Source: Melieria omissa
Taxonomy: Eukaryota; Arthropoda; Insecta; Diptera; Ulidiidae
Length of the DNA stretch: 64,000 bases
Direction of reading: 5' to 3'
Assembly (NCBI GenBank): GCA_963971225.1
Contig: OZ020267.1
Span: forward strand, 154,433,920 to 154,497,919
Shown here: in pieces, positions 11,191 to 20,099 of the stretch
Layout of the letters: the number at the start of each line of letters is the position of its first letter
Position numbering within the stretch: the stretch's first letter is position 1
Position numbers and translations under genes: made by a program
The notes under the pieces: model-generated
Database searches by the model: none
Seen by the model: the letters and a program-made list of their open reading frames with translations, nothing else
What the model was told of the DNA's origin: nothing

Positions 11191-11612
11191 ACAGCAGCAA
11201 TGATGTCAGTCTGGAGATAAAGCGAAGGATAACTCTTGCCAACAGGTGCTACTACGGTCTCGGTAGGCAATTGAGAAGTAGAGACCTCTCTCGACCGACA
11301 AAACTTTCACTCTATAGGACGCTTATCTTGCCCGTGCTCCTCTATGGCGCTGAAGCATGGACAATGACACGGAACGACATAGCGGCCCTTGGAGTGTTCG
11401 AAAGGAAGGTGCTTCGCAAAATCTTCGGCCCTGTTCGGGTTGGTGACGACTATCGCATACGAACCAATAACGAGCTGTATGAGCTGTATAAGGACATGGA
11501 CGTAGCGCAGCGAATTAACATCCAGCGGCTACGCTGGCTCGGTCATGTCTGCCGCATGGACGACGAAGCGACGGCGAAAAAGGTATTCGATGCGATGGTT
11601 GGATATAGATAG
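11190..11612 (+). mobile_element. 3' fragment of a non-LTR retrotransposon reverse-transcriptase ORF
   Basis: The frame encodes about 140 residues typical of the C-terminal part of non-LTR retrotransposon polyproteins: a LANRCYYGL stretch, PVLLYGAEAW, FERKVLRKIFGP, and INIQRLRWLGHVCRMD, ending at a TAG at 11610-11612. These motifs recur in many insect genomes downstream of the RT catalytic core; the catalytic YXDD part is not here. Its left junction is abrupt, directly after MITE sequence near 11190, and its right junction leads straight into Helitron-like unit sequence. It therefore replaces the material present at A 4400-5230. The fragment is 5' truncated and non-functional. Confidence 0.8.
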
Positions 11613-11647
11613 AACCCACATTTTTAATGTGGAATAGCTTCGGAACA

Positions 11648-11894
11648 GCCGCCGTGGCTCAGTTGGTTAGTGCGCGGTCCAGCGAGTCGCATGCAGAGCG
11701 ACGCAAGTTCGAATTCTGCATGTAGTAACACCTAAAAAAAAATAACGGGAAACTCGTTTTCTCTTTCGGTGGCTGTCCTCTCCGCTGGAAATGGCAAACC
11801 TCTGACAAAATTCACACGCACAACACGGGTGGTTGCGGGAAGCTAGGCCTTAGTCTCGCGTAAGCGGGCTGTCGTGCCAATCAATCAATTAAAA
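11648..11894 (+). mobile_element. tRNA-derived SINE copy 3
   Basis: The copy begins GCCGCCGTGGCTCAG, with box A (TGGCTCAGTTGG) at 11655-11666 and a box B-like GTTCGAATTC at 11707-11716. The roughly 40-bp spacing is typical of tRNA genes and Pol III SINEs. A perfect 15-bp target duplication AATAGCTTCGGAACA flanks it at 11633-11647 and 11895-11909. Compared with copy 2 it lacks an internal stretch of about 85 bp. It sits inside the remaining Helitron-like sequence, so it is younger than that element. Confidence 0.9.
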
Positions 11895-13935
11895 AATAGC
11901 TTCGGAACAATAAGTGGGAAAGCTTTTAAGTTTTGTATACAAACGTCCCATAGATGTGTCATTCTACTGGCAACATTTTATGGGCGTTGAACAAGGGCGC
12001 GGTACATTTTTTGTGATTGAAATTTTCCGCGTAACTTTGGAACTGAAAGTCGCATATCAATAAAACCGAGTCATACCCTTCGACTGGAGGAATGGATTGG
12101 ACCCATAGAGTGTAGTATGAAGAAACTTGACTTATTGGGCCCATTGACTTCAATCTTGCGTGCAAAGCCGCAGGGCCCTGCTAGTATCATATAATTACAA
12201 TACAATCTTGTGAAGTATTGTACAAACAGCATTTGGCAACGCGGTTAAAAAGGTGTAAATGTCACCTTGAAACAAAAGTTTTGTTTGCTTGCACTTCATA
12301 TTCATATTTCAGAAAATAGTAGTATAATCGACCTGTGGGTAATACGGTAGCACAAACGACGAAATAGTAGTAAAATACTACTTTAGGAGTAAAATACTAC
12401 TATAGTAGTACGTTCGGCAGCACTACCGGCCGGTCGTCGCTTGGTTATGTGTAACGTGACATGGCAGCGTAAATGCGATTGGCGGCACAAATTAATACCC
12501 TTGAAAAATTGGTTTCAAACGTTTCATAACGATTGATACCATGTCAAGTGTTTGTTGTTAGAATGCGACGTACTCAAACCGAAATATGTAGATATGTAAT
12601 GTCAAAACTAGGTCCAATTCTCATTTCATAATTTAAAAATACTACCCTGCTACCGTATTATTACATCCCTAACAAGTGGATCAGTTGATTTCATTCGTTG
12701 GTGCGGTTGGCTTTTGAAATTGCAACGACTTTAGAAAATTTTGGAATTAGAATGTCTTTTCCTTTTACTCATACGAAGTATCTATGCTAAACTGAAAGGA
12801 ATTTAACTTGGGACGAAGTTATGCTGACAGTGAAATGATCGTAGGTCACGTGACTTTACACTCTCGTTTTGGTTTTTCTACTCTGTGCCGAACGGAGTTG
12901 ATTGCTGGTCACTACTACGCTTTTCGCTTACTTTTACTACTTTTTCCACACTTTTTTTGGACTACTTTTTCAAATACAATTTTCAATTAAAATGTTGCGC
13001 TTGCACCGATCTGAATAGCACACATTTTCAAACGTATTCGTGTTCCTGGATATAGTGCCTCTGGATATAGTGAACTAATTATTGCAAGGCCTGTTCACAG
13101 TATTGAGGTTGTTCACTATATCAAAGTTAACATTTTTGTTCAAAAACTCGTTTTATTTACTCAAAATACACTTTTTGTTTTTTGCTTGAAATCGCTTTCA
13201 AAATTTTGCTCAATATTTAGAGGCTCCATGTAAAAATTTGGGTGTTCACTCTACCCAGACACAATTGCATCTGAAAGTATTACAATATATGTTTACCATT
13301 GAAACCTTTAACGTTTCTTTCTTTTTCACTGAAAACACAAATCACTTTTCACAAAAAGGGAACAAATTTGTTCCTAAAACTAAAGAATATACAATATACG
13401 TTCTATACTTTTTGCTAAAACACCTAAAACATACACTAAAACTTTTTCCTAATGACTCAATACTGATTTGATCGCTTGATTTGCCATCGAAAGCCTCATT
13501 ATCTCGGTCGCTATCTCAATTTTCCTTTTTTACATTGAAACAACAACAATTTTATCCGTGACAGGCAACATAAGATCGCCCTAAGCAGACCCGACTGCAC
13601 ATACATAAGAATCCACCAGTGTTTTATGTGAATCTAATTAACATGGACTATAAAATATGCTAAGAAATTCGGCTTTGAGCGTTTTGCGTTTATCTTCTGA
13701 ATTTAACTTCTTGTCGGAAGACCCATTATGTTTCGCCTTTAATGCCATGATTCGAATGTTGGGTTCAGAAAGGATGGTGGTGGGTCATTGGGATGGTTAT
13801 ATATTGATTATATATTGGACACATAAAACCTCGGGGTAACGAATACAACAAATAGCCATAGAATTCTGGCAACAACGCATTGTCTCAACTCGGCACTGTT
13901 GTTAATTTAATTACGACTGGGTCCCTTTCGCAACC

Positions 13936-13942
13936 TATAAAA
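13936..13942 (+). promoter_or_regulatory. TATA box of Kazal gene C
   Basis: TATAAAA lies at the position equivalent to those in units A and B, with the same downstream start-site region and leader. The core promoter is essentially unchanged among the three copies. Confidence 0.6.
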
Positions 13943-14237
13943 ACCCCCAGCACGTTAATTAGCGAATCACTCATTGTGCCGACCGCTGGATAATTCAGTC
14001 TCCGCGTTTTTCCTCAATTGCCGCCCAGTCCAAGTCACCGTAAGCCTTCGACATATGAAAATACATGTAGATAGAAATTAAAAGTCACCAACTTCGTTGC
14101 AGCTACTCGACGCAAAACTCCACAACGGGCCTAAACGATTCGCAATCGCAGCTCGTACGAAGTTAGAACAATAACAAAACCAACAATAACGGGGAAGCAC
14201 TAAGTCGAGACAAGTCGAGAGAAACCAAGCAGTCAGC

Positions 14238-14456
14238 ATGAAGTATCTGCAATTGTGTGCAGCCATCTGTCTGGCACTGAGCCTCTTCTGGCCGACGGTC
14301 AGCAGCAACGATTCGTGTACATGTTCGCGCATCTATTCGCCAGTCTGCGGGTCCGACGGTAAAACTTACTCCAACGACTGCATTTTAAAATGCAAGGCGC
14401 GTAATGCTGAACGTATTGGCCAAACGCTGCTTTTGGTACACTACGGTCCTTGCTAG
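14238..14456 (+). CDS. Secreted single-domain Kazal protease inhibitor, copy C (P1 Arg)
   Basis: This 72-residue secreted Kazal inhibitor shares its 23-residue signal peptide with copies A and B. The mature part begins differently ([13 protein letters not shown]), giving a predicted P1 of Arg31, the choice expected for trypsin-like proteases. The VCGSDGKTY core and all six cysteines are kept. Other replacements are Ser45, Ile49, Lys53 and Tyr69. A change from AAG to TAG stops translation directly after the last cysteine, so the KKE tail of A and B is lost; the fold should not need it. An AATAAA-like signal lies near 14513. The gene ends about 150 bp before the duplication homology stops. Confidence 0.92.
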   Translation: MKYLQLCAAICLALSLFWPTVSSNDSCTCSRIYSPVCGSDGKTYSNDCILKCKARNAERIGQTLLLVHYGPC

Positions 14457-14607
14457 CAATAATAATATCCACCGCAATAAGAGTAAAACGGTGTGATTGG
14501 TAAAATATGTATAAATAAATGTTTATAAAATACCAGTGGCGCAAAGAGGATTTCACTTAGGTGGTTTGTGTTTGCGTACAACTTTTGAGTCGAATACCAT
14601 TTGAACC

Positions 14608-15106
14608 CCTTCTGTCCGCCACTGTAAAATGCATACTTCTGTAGGTGTCCTGACTTTCGCTTCCTCTTACGCCGCGCGTAGAATTCGTAACACGAAACTC
14701 AAAAACATCCCCAAATCGTTTGTATATGTTGGTGGAGGGCCACACGCATTCAAGCCAAGTACTTACATATTAATGGAAAAGTATTCTGGAAAGCGAGCTA
14801 AGCCTCAAAGCGAGGCCTTTTTCCAATGGGACACAACAAAGTCTGAAGCGGTTGGTTGGCACCAAGCTTTGGATATCCGAAGCAGCTGAGCGGCGTCAGT
14901 ACGCTTCGGTTTCAAATGATCTCAAACGGCGGCAGCTCGCGGCTTGTTGCTTGCTTGGTGAGTACCTCAGCGGTATTGGGTTAGCTTTCGCTTTCAGAGC
15001 GCGGCTTTCTTTTGAATAATGTTTGCGCAGTTAGGCGTCAAAAACTGGCTGCCTACGTCAAAGCGCCGACAAAAGCTGCCCCACTTGGATTAATGAGCTA
15101 CGGGGC
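14608..15106. other. Spacer between unit C and the fourth Kazal gene
   Basis: No gene is supported here. An open frame at 14629-14889 has no recognisable domain and no conserved partner in units A or B, where homology has already ended. The right end is the upstream region of the Kazal gene at 15206. Confidence 0.4.
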
Positions 15107-15113
15107 TATAAAT
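15107..15113 (+). promoter_or_regulatory. TATA box of the 15206 Kazal gene
   Basis: TATAAAT lies about 100 bp upstream of the start codon, leaving room for a leader of about 65-70 nt with the start site near 15137-15142. Confidence 0.6.
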
Positions 15114-15205
15114 TTAAATCCGTTAGCCAGATGTGTTAGTAAGCAGCAGCTCGTAGTCGCAAAAGAACGTTTCAAGAACCGATCCGGGAGTTGACAATCT
15201 TGAAT

Positions 15206-15427
15206 ATGAAGTGCTTGGAAATTTTCGCCCTGCTCTGCCTGGCTGTGGCGCTGTGCTGCAGCATGGCCAACGCCGCGTCCTGCGTATGCGGCCGTGATCT
15301 TTCGCCCGTCTGCGGCTCCGACCAGAAAACATACAGCAACCAATGTTTACTGAGCTGCAACGCGAAGGAAGTCGAGCGCAGTGGACGCTCCCTCTCACTG
15401 GCGCACAATGGACCCTGCAAAGTATGA
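15206..15427 (+). CDS. Secreted single-domain Kazal protease inhibitor (P1 Arg), diverged paralog
   Basis: The product is 73 residues long: a signal peptide of about 23 residues ending SMANA, then one Kazal domain with cysteines at 26, 28, 36, 47, 51 and 71. I chose the ATG at 15206 because the frame upstream to 15191 opens only with TTG. The predicted P1 is Arg30 (CGRDLSPVCGSD), suggesting a trypsin-like target. The same short C1-x-C2 layout and GPC ending place it in the family of the triplicated genes, but nucleotide similarity is limited to the domain, so it is an older paralog. A TATA box lies at 15107 and AATAAA at 15459-15464, so the transcription unit is very compact. Confidence 0.93.
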   Translation: MKCLEIFALLCLAVALCCSMANAASCVCGRDLSPVCGSDQKTYSNQCLLSCNAKEVERSGRSLSLAHNGPCKV

Positions 15428-15469
15428 CGCACCTCAAGCAGTCACACTATAAATATCAATAAATGAAGT

Positions 15470-16493
15470 CAGCAACAAAATTGTGTACTCTTATTATGAG
15501 ATCGATCGAAATGCTATATACTCAGTTTGTATGAGAGGGAATACTGCAGCACTCGCAGACCAAATTCGACTGACTGATAGTAAACTCATCACGAGTTGAA
15601 ATTAAAATTTTTACAATCTGTGCAAATATTAGACAAGCTCAATATTTGTGTTTTATATTTGGCAGATGGTATCGCAAGACTGTCTAAACATCAGTTAACT
15701 CAAGAATCGGCGCACAAAGTATCAAATGTAAACTTTCGGATGAGCTAATTACGTTTCCGCCCATTGAGATATGTTAAATGAAAGTTAAATGGTCGACATG
15801 ACCAGCGGGGACCGCGTTGTTACCGGTCGGTATTATTGTTCTACTTCTTCGAAGCTCCAAGGACGGACAGTCAGTTACAGTCGGTGCTAAGCGCGATGGT
15901 CGTTACGGGTGGCAGCAGATAATTACTTGGCACAGCAGCTACAATGTTGGCGTTGTTCGTAGAAAGTTCCAAAATTCCATTACGTTCAATTTATAGAATA
16001 GCAATGTTTTGATGGCGTCTGCGACACTGGCGGGCACAAGTCACGGCTACGTCGATAATTCGAGAGATAAGGGCTATCGGGTGTTCATAAGCAAGAAAAA
16101 GCCATTAAAAGTCGACTACTGCAAAAGGTCCAGAGTCAAGTAGGGTTGGTAAATTAGGCTTTGATTGCGAAAACTAATTTGCGCCATTGGTGGCCACGGT
16201 ACAACTGTGTCGTTGTCGAAAGATATACCATCCTCTGTGTGGATGAAATGGAATTATCTATAGAAACAAATACGAGTTTCGCAAGAAAGTGTACTTGAAT
16301 CAAACTGGTGAACTATATGAAGAACAGATGGTCACCGTGAGCACAATAAGTTGCGCTCAGCTAAATTGGTTATCAGCTCCAATGGTTGCTCCACATACAC
16401 GAAATCGTTTCAGTACCGCCAAGGCAGTGAAGTTGCGCTAATCAGTTTCAGACTCAGTATTCTATATTTGAACGCAACAACAACTCGCCCAAC
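15470..16493. other. Spacer, no gene recognised
   Basis: I see no open frame of note and no transposon termini in this kilobase. Its right end is the probable upstream region of the Kazal pseudogene at 16494. Confidence 0.4.
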
Positions 16494-17092
16494 ATGGGCT
16501 ATTTCAAAGCAGTGTTTGAATCGCTGACAACAAAATAGCAAACTGCAAGAGTTTCTGCTCTGCTCCCCGACCACTGCTACCGAAAATTAAGTAACAGTAG
16601 CAGGAGCCGGTACACGAAAACGAAATGCAAGCACTCGGCTCTAGTACGGAGCCGCGGTAGCAACACAAGCGACTCCGTAGCCGTAGTCGTTTTCTGAAAT
16701 GAAATGCCACGGCTCTCAGCAGTAGCCGTTCGTTTCTGAAATGCGGCTCCCTGCTACTGCCACTTCATTTTCGGTAGCTGTAGTCGGGAGCCGAAATCAA
16801 TGCTCCAAAAGAGCAGAGCTTTTTCAAACACTGTTTTAAAGTACTCGGCACTTTTCTGATCTGCGCTGTGCTGCTCTTTTCGAACTCGACCAAGGACCAA
16901 CCGACAAAACACCCCCTCTGCCACTGTTCGCGCATTTATGGCCCTGTCTGCACAACCAATCAAATCACCTACTGTCATGACGTGAATCAATCACCTGGTC
17001 ATGACGTGAAGCGTCACGGACGCAGCCTGAATCTGGTACCATGTGAAATGGATTTTGCCACAGGGCTAAAATTTATACACAGTCATACTTGA
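16494..17092 (+). pseudogene. Kazal inhibitor pseudogene, signal peptide split by a MITE
   Basis: An ATG at 16494 opens a short signal-peptide-like start (MGYFK). A 324-bp inverted-repeat element at 16510-16833 then interrupts it. Reading resumes in phase at 16841 with a hydrophobic stretch (about 16841-16885) and a Kazal-like segment containing CHCSRIYGPVC, with a predicted P1 Arg. The usual CGSDGKTY is degraded to CTTNQITYC, and the normal fourth and fifth cysteines are not in place, leaving five cysteines at abnormal spacing. The frame then runs past the expected GPC end to 17092. The disrupted signal peptide and lost disulfides both point to an inactive gene. Confidence 0.8.
16510..16833. 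mobile_element. hAT-like foldback MITE inside the Kazal pseudogene
   Basis: The ends are CAGTGTTTGAA at 16510-16520 and its inverted counterpart TTCAAACACTG at 16823-16833. The flanks are 8-bp direct repeats with one mismatch, TTTCAAAG (16502-16509) and TTTTAAAG (16834-16841). An 8-bp duplication and CAG-starting termini fit hAT elements. The arms are extensively complementary, with CTGCTACTG- and CGGCTC-type motifs repeated in both orientations, so transcripts could fold into a long hairpin. Confidence 0.8.
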
Positions 17093-17712
17093 CTGCATGA
17101 CGCAACTATTTCATTGGCAAAACCCGAAAAGTCCGCTAATAGTAACCAGTATAAACAATAAAACGTCGACTGTCTTTACATGCGAAATTAGTACATTTTT
17201 ATCAACACCATTGCCCGGCCGATCGACAATCTTGACTGAATGTTTCGGTGACTTAGAGCGCGGCGCATGGGGTGTCACTTATCTTGACTGCGTTGTTTAC
17301 TCACCTCTCTGTCGGCGGGATATAAACAAATTTTGATTGAAAAAAAAAACAGCTCGGCAATGTTGCTCGTTGGACCACCCAAAGTTCTCGAACCACGTTC
17401 GACGAGACTTTGTAGTTTTGATAGTAAATAGGTACCAACTCGTAGTGCGTTCTTGTGAATGGAATGCTCAAAGAAATAGTGTTTTCGCTGGAAAATATCA
17501 AACAGCACCTGAGCTGGCGGAAAACCAAAATTCCACCTGCCGTATACCACATTTTCCTCCTTCCACCTCATCTTGTTAAATAGTACTTTATATTATAAAT
17601 TACATTGCTTCGATACTATTCATGTCGGCTTTATTTTTGCAAAAACATTATAACTAACAATTGCCGTCGCTCCCTGGGGTCCGCCGTAGCATCCGTCCGC
17701 ATTAGCGTTCAG

Positions 17713-17958
17713 CTAACACGATCCCTCGCGCACTAAAGTCAGCGTTCTGCCCGAGCGCGCCAACATGTCGCGCATACACTGGAACAGACATCTGTTGGCA
17801 TAGGTGTTGGAGTCAGAGCCGCAGACGGGCTCATAGTTGCGTCCACACGCGCACAGGTCACTGATCGCCCTCGGCAAAGCCTCCACGGAGATGGAGGCCT
17901 GCGACAGGCCAACGCAGAGCAGCAGCAGACAAATCACGCTCGCCGAATACTTCATCAT
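17713..17958 (-). CDS. Secreted single-domain Kazal protease inhibitor, minus strand (P1 Arg)
   Basis: The product is 81 residues long. A signal peptide of about 21 residues (MMKYSAS start, leucine-rich core, LSQAS) is followed by a pro-like linker and a Kazal domain with cysteines at 36, 38, 46, 57, 61 and 81. I chose the ATG at 17958; the frame extends to 17979 only through a GTG. The predicted P1 is Arg40 (CGRNYEPVCGSD). The protein ends exactly on the last cysteine. A TATA box (TATAAAT, minus strand, 18057-18051) lies about 95 bp upstream and the AATAAA signal is at 17635-17630. It is transcribed convergently with the other Kazal genes and is the most diverged intact member. Confidence 0.93.
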   Translation of the reverse strand: MMKYSASVICLLLLCVGLSQASISVEALPRAISDLCACGRNYEPVCGSDSNTYANRCLFQCMRDMLARSGRTLTLVREGSC

Positions 17959-18050
17959 AGCTGCAATAAGGTCACTCACGCGACAGACCGTTGGCTATTT
18001 CTCGGTTGAGGCCTTCGCACGACTTTGCTGGCCGCAGCTGAGCATTGCAC

Positions 18051-18057
18051 ATTTATA
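18051..18057 (-). promoter_or_regulatory. TATA box of the minus-strand Kazal gene
   Basis: TATAAAT on the minus strand lies about 95 bp upstream of the start codon. A start site near 18025-18030 would leave a leader of about 70 nt, like the gene at 15206. Confidence 0.55.
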
Positions 18058-18099
18058 CAGTACCGAGCCAGTTATCTGGCAGGTGAATCGTGGGGGCTG

Positions 18100-18618
18100 A
18101 TATTGGTCGTTGCATAAATCAACCAAATACAATTCAAAGGTAGATAAGATTGGGGCAATATTTGTTTGGATTTTTATTACTGCAGTCGACAAAATAAATG
18201 TGTGAAATAATTCTGTAGTCAAAAGCAATAACCGCTTAAGTCGACATAAGAAGAAATTGGGTTATGGGTGCCACCATGTTTCCTTCACTGTGCTCTACGT
18301 TTGTGTAAAATAAAAAAATTTATTAATAAAAACCTATTCGCGTTATTACGAGTATTATCACATTCCCACTGTTGACATACACCCGTATATATGTGTATGT
18401 AAACACATGTAAAACCGCTAAGCTCAAACGATTATCCAATACAATGTGTTTCATATATTCATCTCGTTCTATTGCATCATTGTAATGTAAGATCATCCCC
18501 ATTCCTATTGTTGTTATACTCTTTTTGTAAGAAATTAACTTTAAGAAAACCATTGTAAATATGCAATTCAAAATAAACGGACAGTTCAATTTCGGCGGTA
18601 GAAGCGAGCGCAACTTCC
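18100..18618. other. AT-rich spacer, no gene recognised
   Basis: The minus-strand open frame at 18323-18613 lacks a recognisable domain and has the composition of random AT-rich sequence. No repeats with defined ends were seen. Confidence 0.35.
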
Positions 18619-19573
18619 CAGCGGGAAAAATAATGTATAGGAATGCATATTTGCTTGCAAGCTATGCATTACAACATGCATGAATTTTCTCACGGCGATG
18701 TCCTACGAAATGTAATGCTTTCCTTTTTTGCATTACCTGGGAGTATATGAAGACATGCATCCCAAAAACATGTACGTTTTTATAATTCGCCTAGCATGTA
18801 GGAAATCGTACATTACTCGGTAATGCGGTAATGCATAAAATGATCTACCAAAAACCTTTACACCCAAAATAAAAGGTTTGTTGTTTTGCTTTATGTTTTT
18901 ATTTTCAAAGTAATTCAAGTTCAATAGATTACATATAAATACATACATTACATTACATATTACATATAAATACATACAAAATACACTCACTTCAATAACA
19001 TCCCTTTGCTTCTTTGTTGGTCTTTGGACAGGCATTCTGAAAAAGGAAAATAACTCAATATTAAAAAAATCCAGTAAACAAAGTTGTTTTGTAAATTCAT
19101 ACTTACCAAAGTTGCTTTGAATATTTCTGTAAATATTTCTTGTTTCAGTTAATCCACGGGGCTTCGTAATGTTTGTATGAAAACGCTGGGAGCTGCTAAA
19201 CACATATTAAAAAAGATTAATGAAATTGTCTTTGCAAATGAAACTTTATTAAAACTTACCTCGTTTGATGCAACAACACGCGCACTTGCTGTTTCAACGA
19301 TTTTTCTATCAGAACTGAAGTTATTTTTCCGAAAATCAATAGAAGCTACCTTTTCAAAGAAACAGTTTCTTATTCTAAGATTGCGCCGCTCTCTCAGAAT
19401 TTCTTCGGAATTTGCAATCTGTTTGGTATTAAAAACAAAGCACAATTAGAAGAAACCAAAGCTATGCATTACACCTTCGCTTACGTGGTAATATATGTTT
19501 TATATTTGGGTTTTTCATATACGAATTCGTGCATGAAAAACTTCATGCATTCCCAACTTTCCCGCTGCGTTCC
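18619..19573 (-). mobile_element. Possible decayed DNA transposon with an intron-containing minus-strand gene
   Basis: The segment is bounded by the inverted 10-mer CAGCGGGAAA (18619-18628 and, reversed, 19564-19573), followed on both sides by GAATGCAT and several more ATGCAT motifs. On the minus strand, three exon-like blocks are separated by very short introns: 19422-19260, 19195-19107 and 19036-18991. The introns (64 and 70 nt) have GTAAGT donors and TTTAG or TTTTCAG acceptors, and a GTGAGT donor follows the third block. The first block encodes an Arg/Lys-rich peptide, but the second block hits a stop in the matching phase. No target duplication was found and I do not recognise the protein. 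Confidence 0.4.
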
Positions 19574-19745
19574 TTTAAATTTGTTCTCTTTCGGGCAGAA
19601 TTGCTCTGTTGGTGTCGGAATCGTGCGGTGCAGTGAATTTAGCAGTGTTTCACCTTTTACGTGTTTTTGTACTGTAATATTCCCCATTCAGTATTGCTGC
19701 ATGTTGTAATATTTTCTTGTTCTCGCTCTTCTTGTTGAATTTCAG

Positions 19746-20099
19746 TTGCAAGCACACCAGATAATCTACCGAAACGCGAACGTGACGATCTACCCACCGG
19801 AACTGGCGGCATCAACTGCGGCGGACCCAGTGTAGGCAGTGGCAGTGGCGTCGGCGTTAGTGCCGGCAGCGCAACAGCTTCCTCCAGCGGCAGCGCTGTT
19901 CCTGAACGGCGTGGCACCGGTGTGGTGGCCAGCACTGAACGCTCCAAGTCGAACAGTCCCACTGGCAGTGGTGGTGTCAGCGGCAGCGGCACTGCTAGCA
20001 ACGCCGGAAGCGGCGTCAGCGCTCTGGTAGCAGAGGACACGAGTGGCATTGGCTTAGGCGGCGTAATTGAAAGTGTGACAATCAATGGTCAGATTGCAA
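19746..20099 (+). CDS. Pde1c: Pde1c exon, Gly/Ser-rich N-terminal region
   Basis: A pyrimidine-rich tract and TTTCAG precede the exon and GTGAGT follows it. The open frame enters in phase 1 and leaves in phase 1, joining cleanly to 21557. It encodes about 118 residues with KRERDD near the start and long Gly/Ser/Ala runs, with no catalytic motif. An in-frame TGA lies just upstream and no ATG lies between it and the exon, so this must be an internal exon. Assignment to Pde1c rests on phase compatibility and orientation rather than homology. Confidence 0.7.

Larger units (their letters stand above)
5775..12425 (+). repeat. Tandem duplication unit B, swollen by mobile-element insertions
   Basis: Unit B is the second direct repeat and is about 1.9 kb longer than unit A. 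Relative to A it has gained a mariner (5960-7252), SINE copies (7358-7544, 10626-10956, 11648-11894), a MITE (9439-10346) and a reverse-transcriptase fragment (about 11190-11612). It has lost sequence corresponding to roughly A 1505-1768, A 3160-3725 and A 4400-5230. It carries the second Kazal gene at 8847-9074. The unit ends in the same AGTAGTA-rich block as unit A. Confidence 0.85.
12426..14607 (+). repeat. Tandem duplication unit C (truncated)
   Basis: Unit C is the third direct repeat. It follows unit A closely from the CCGGCCGG start through the Kazal gene at 14238-14456 and its 3' flank, then leaves the homology just after TTTGAACC near 14607. It lacks the whole transposon-rich second half seen in A and B, and none of the young insertions of unit B is present. 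Confidence 0.85.

Noticed and set aside
11648..11730. Possible functional tRNA gene
   Set aside because: The box A and box B spacing fits, but the acceptor stem does not pair and the sequence continues into a SINE body with target duplications.
19177..19449. 90-codon plus-strand frame
   Set aside because: It is the reverse of the spliced-looking minus-strand blocks and has no domain of its own.
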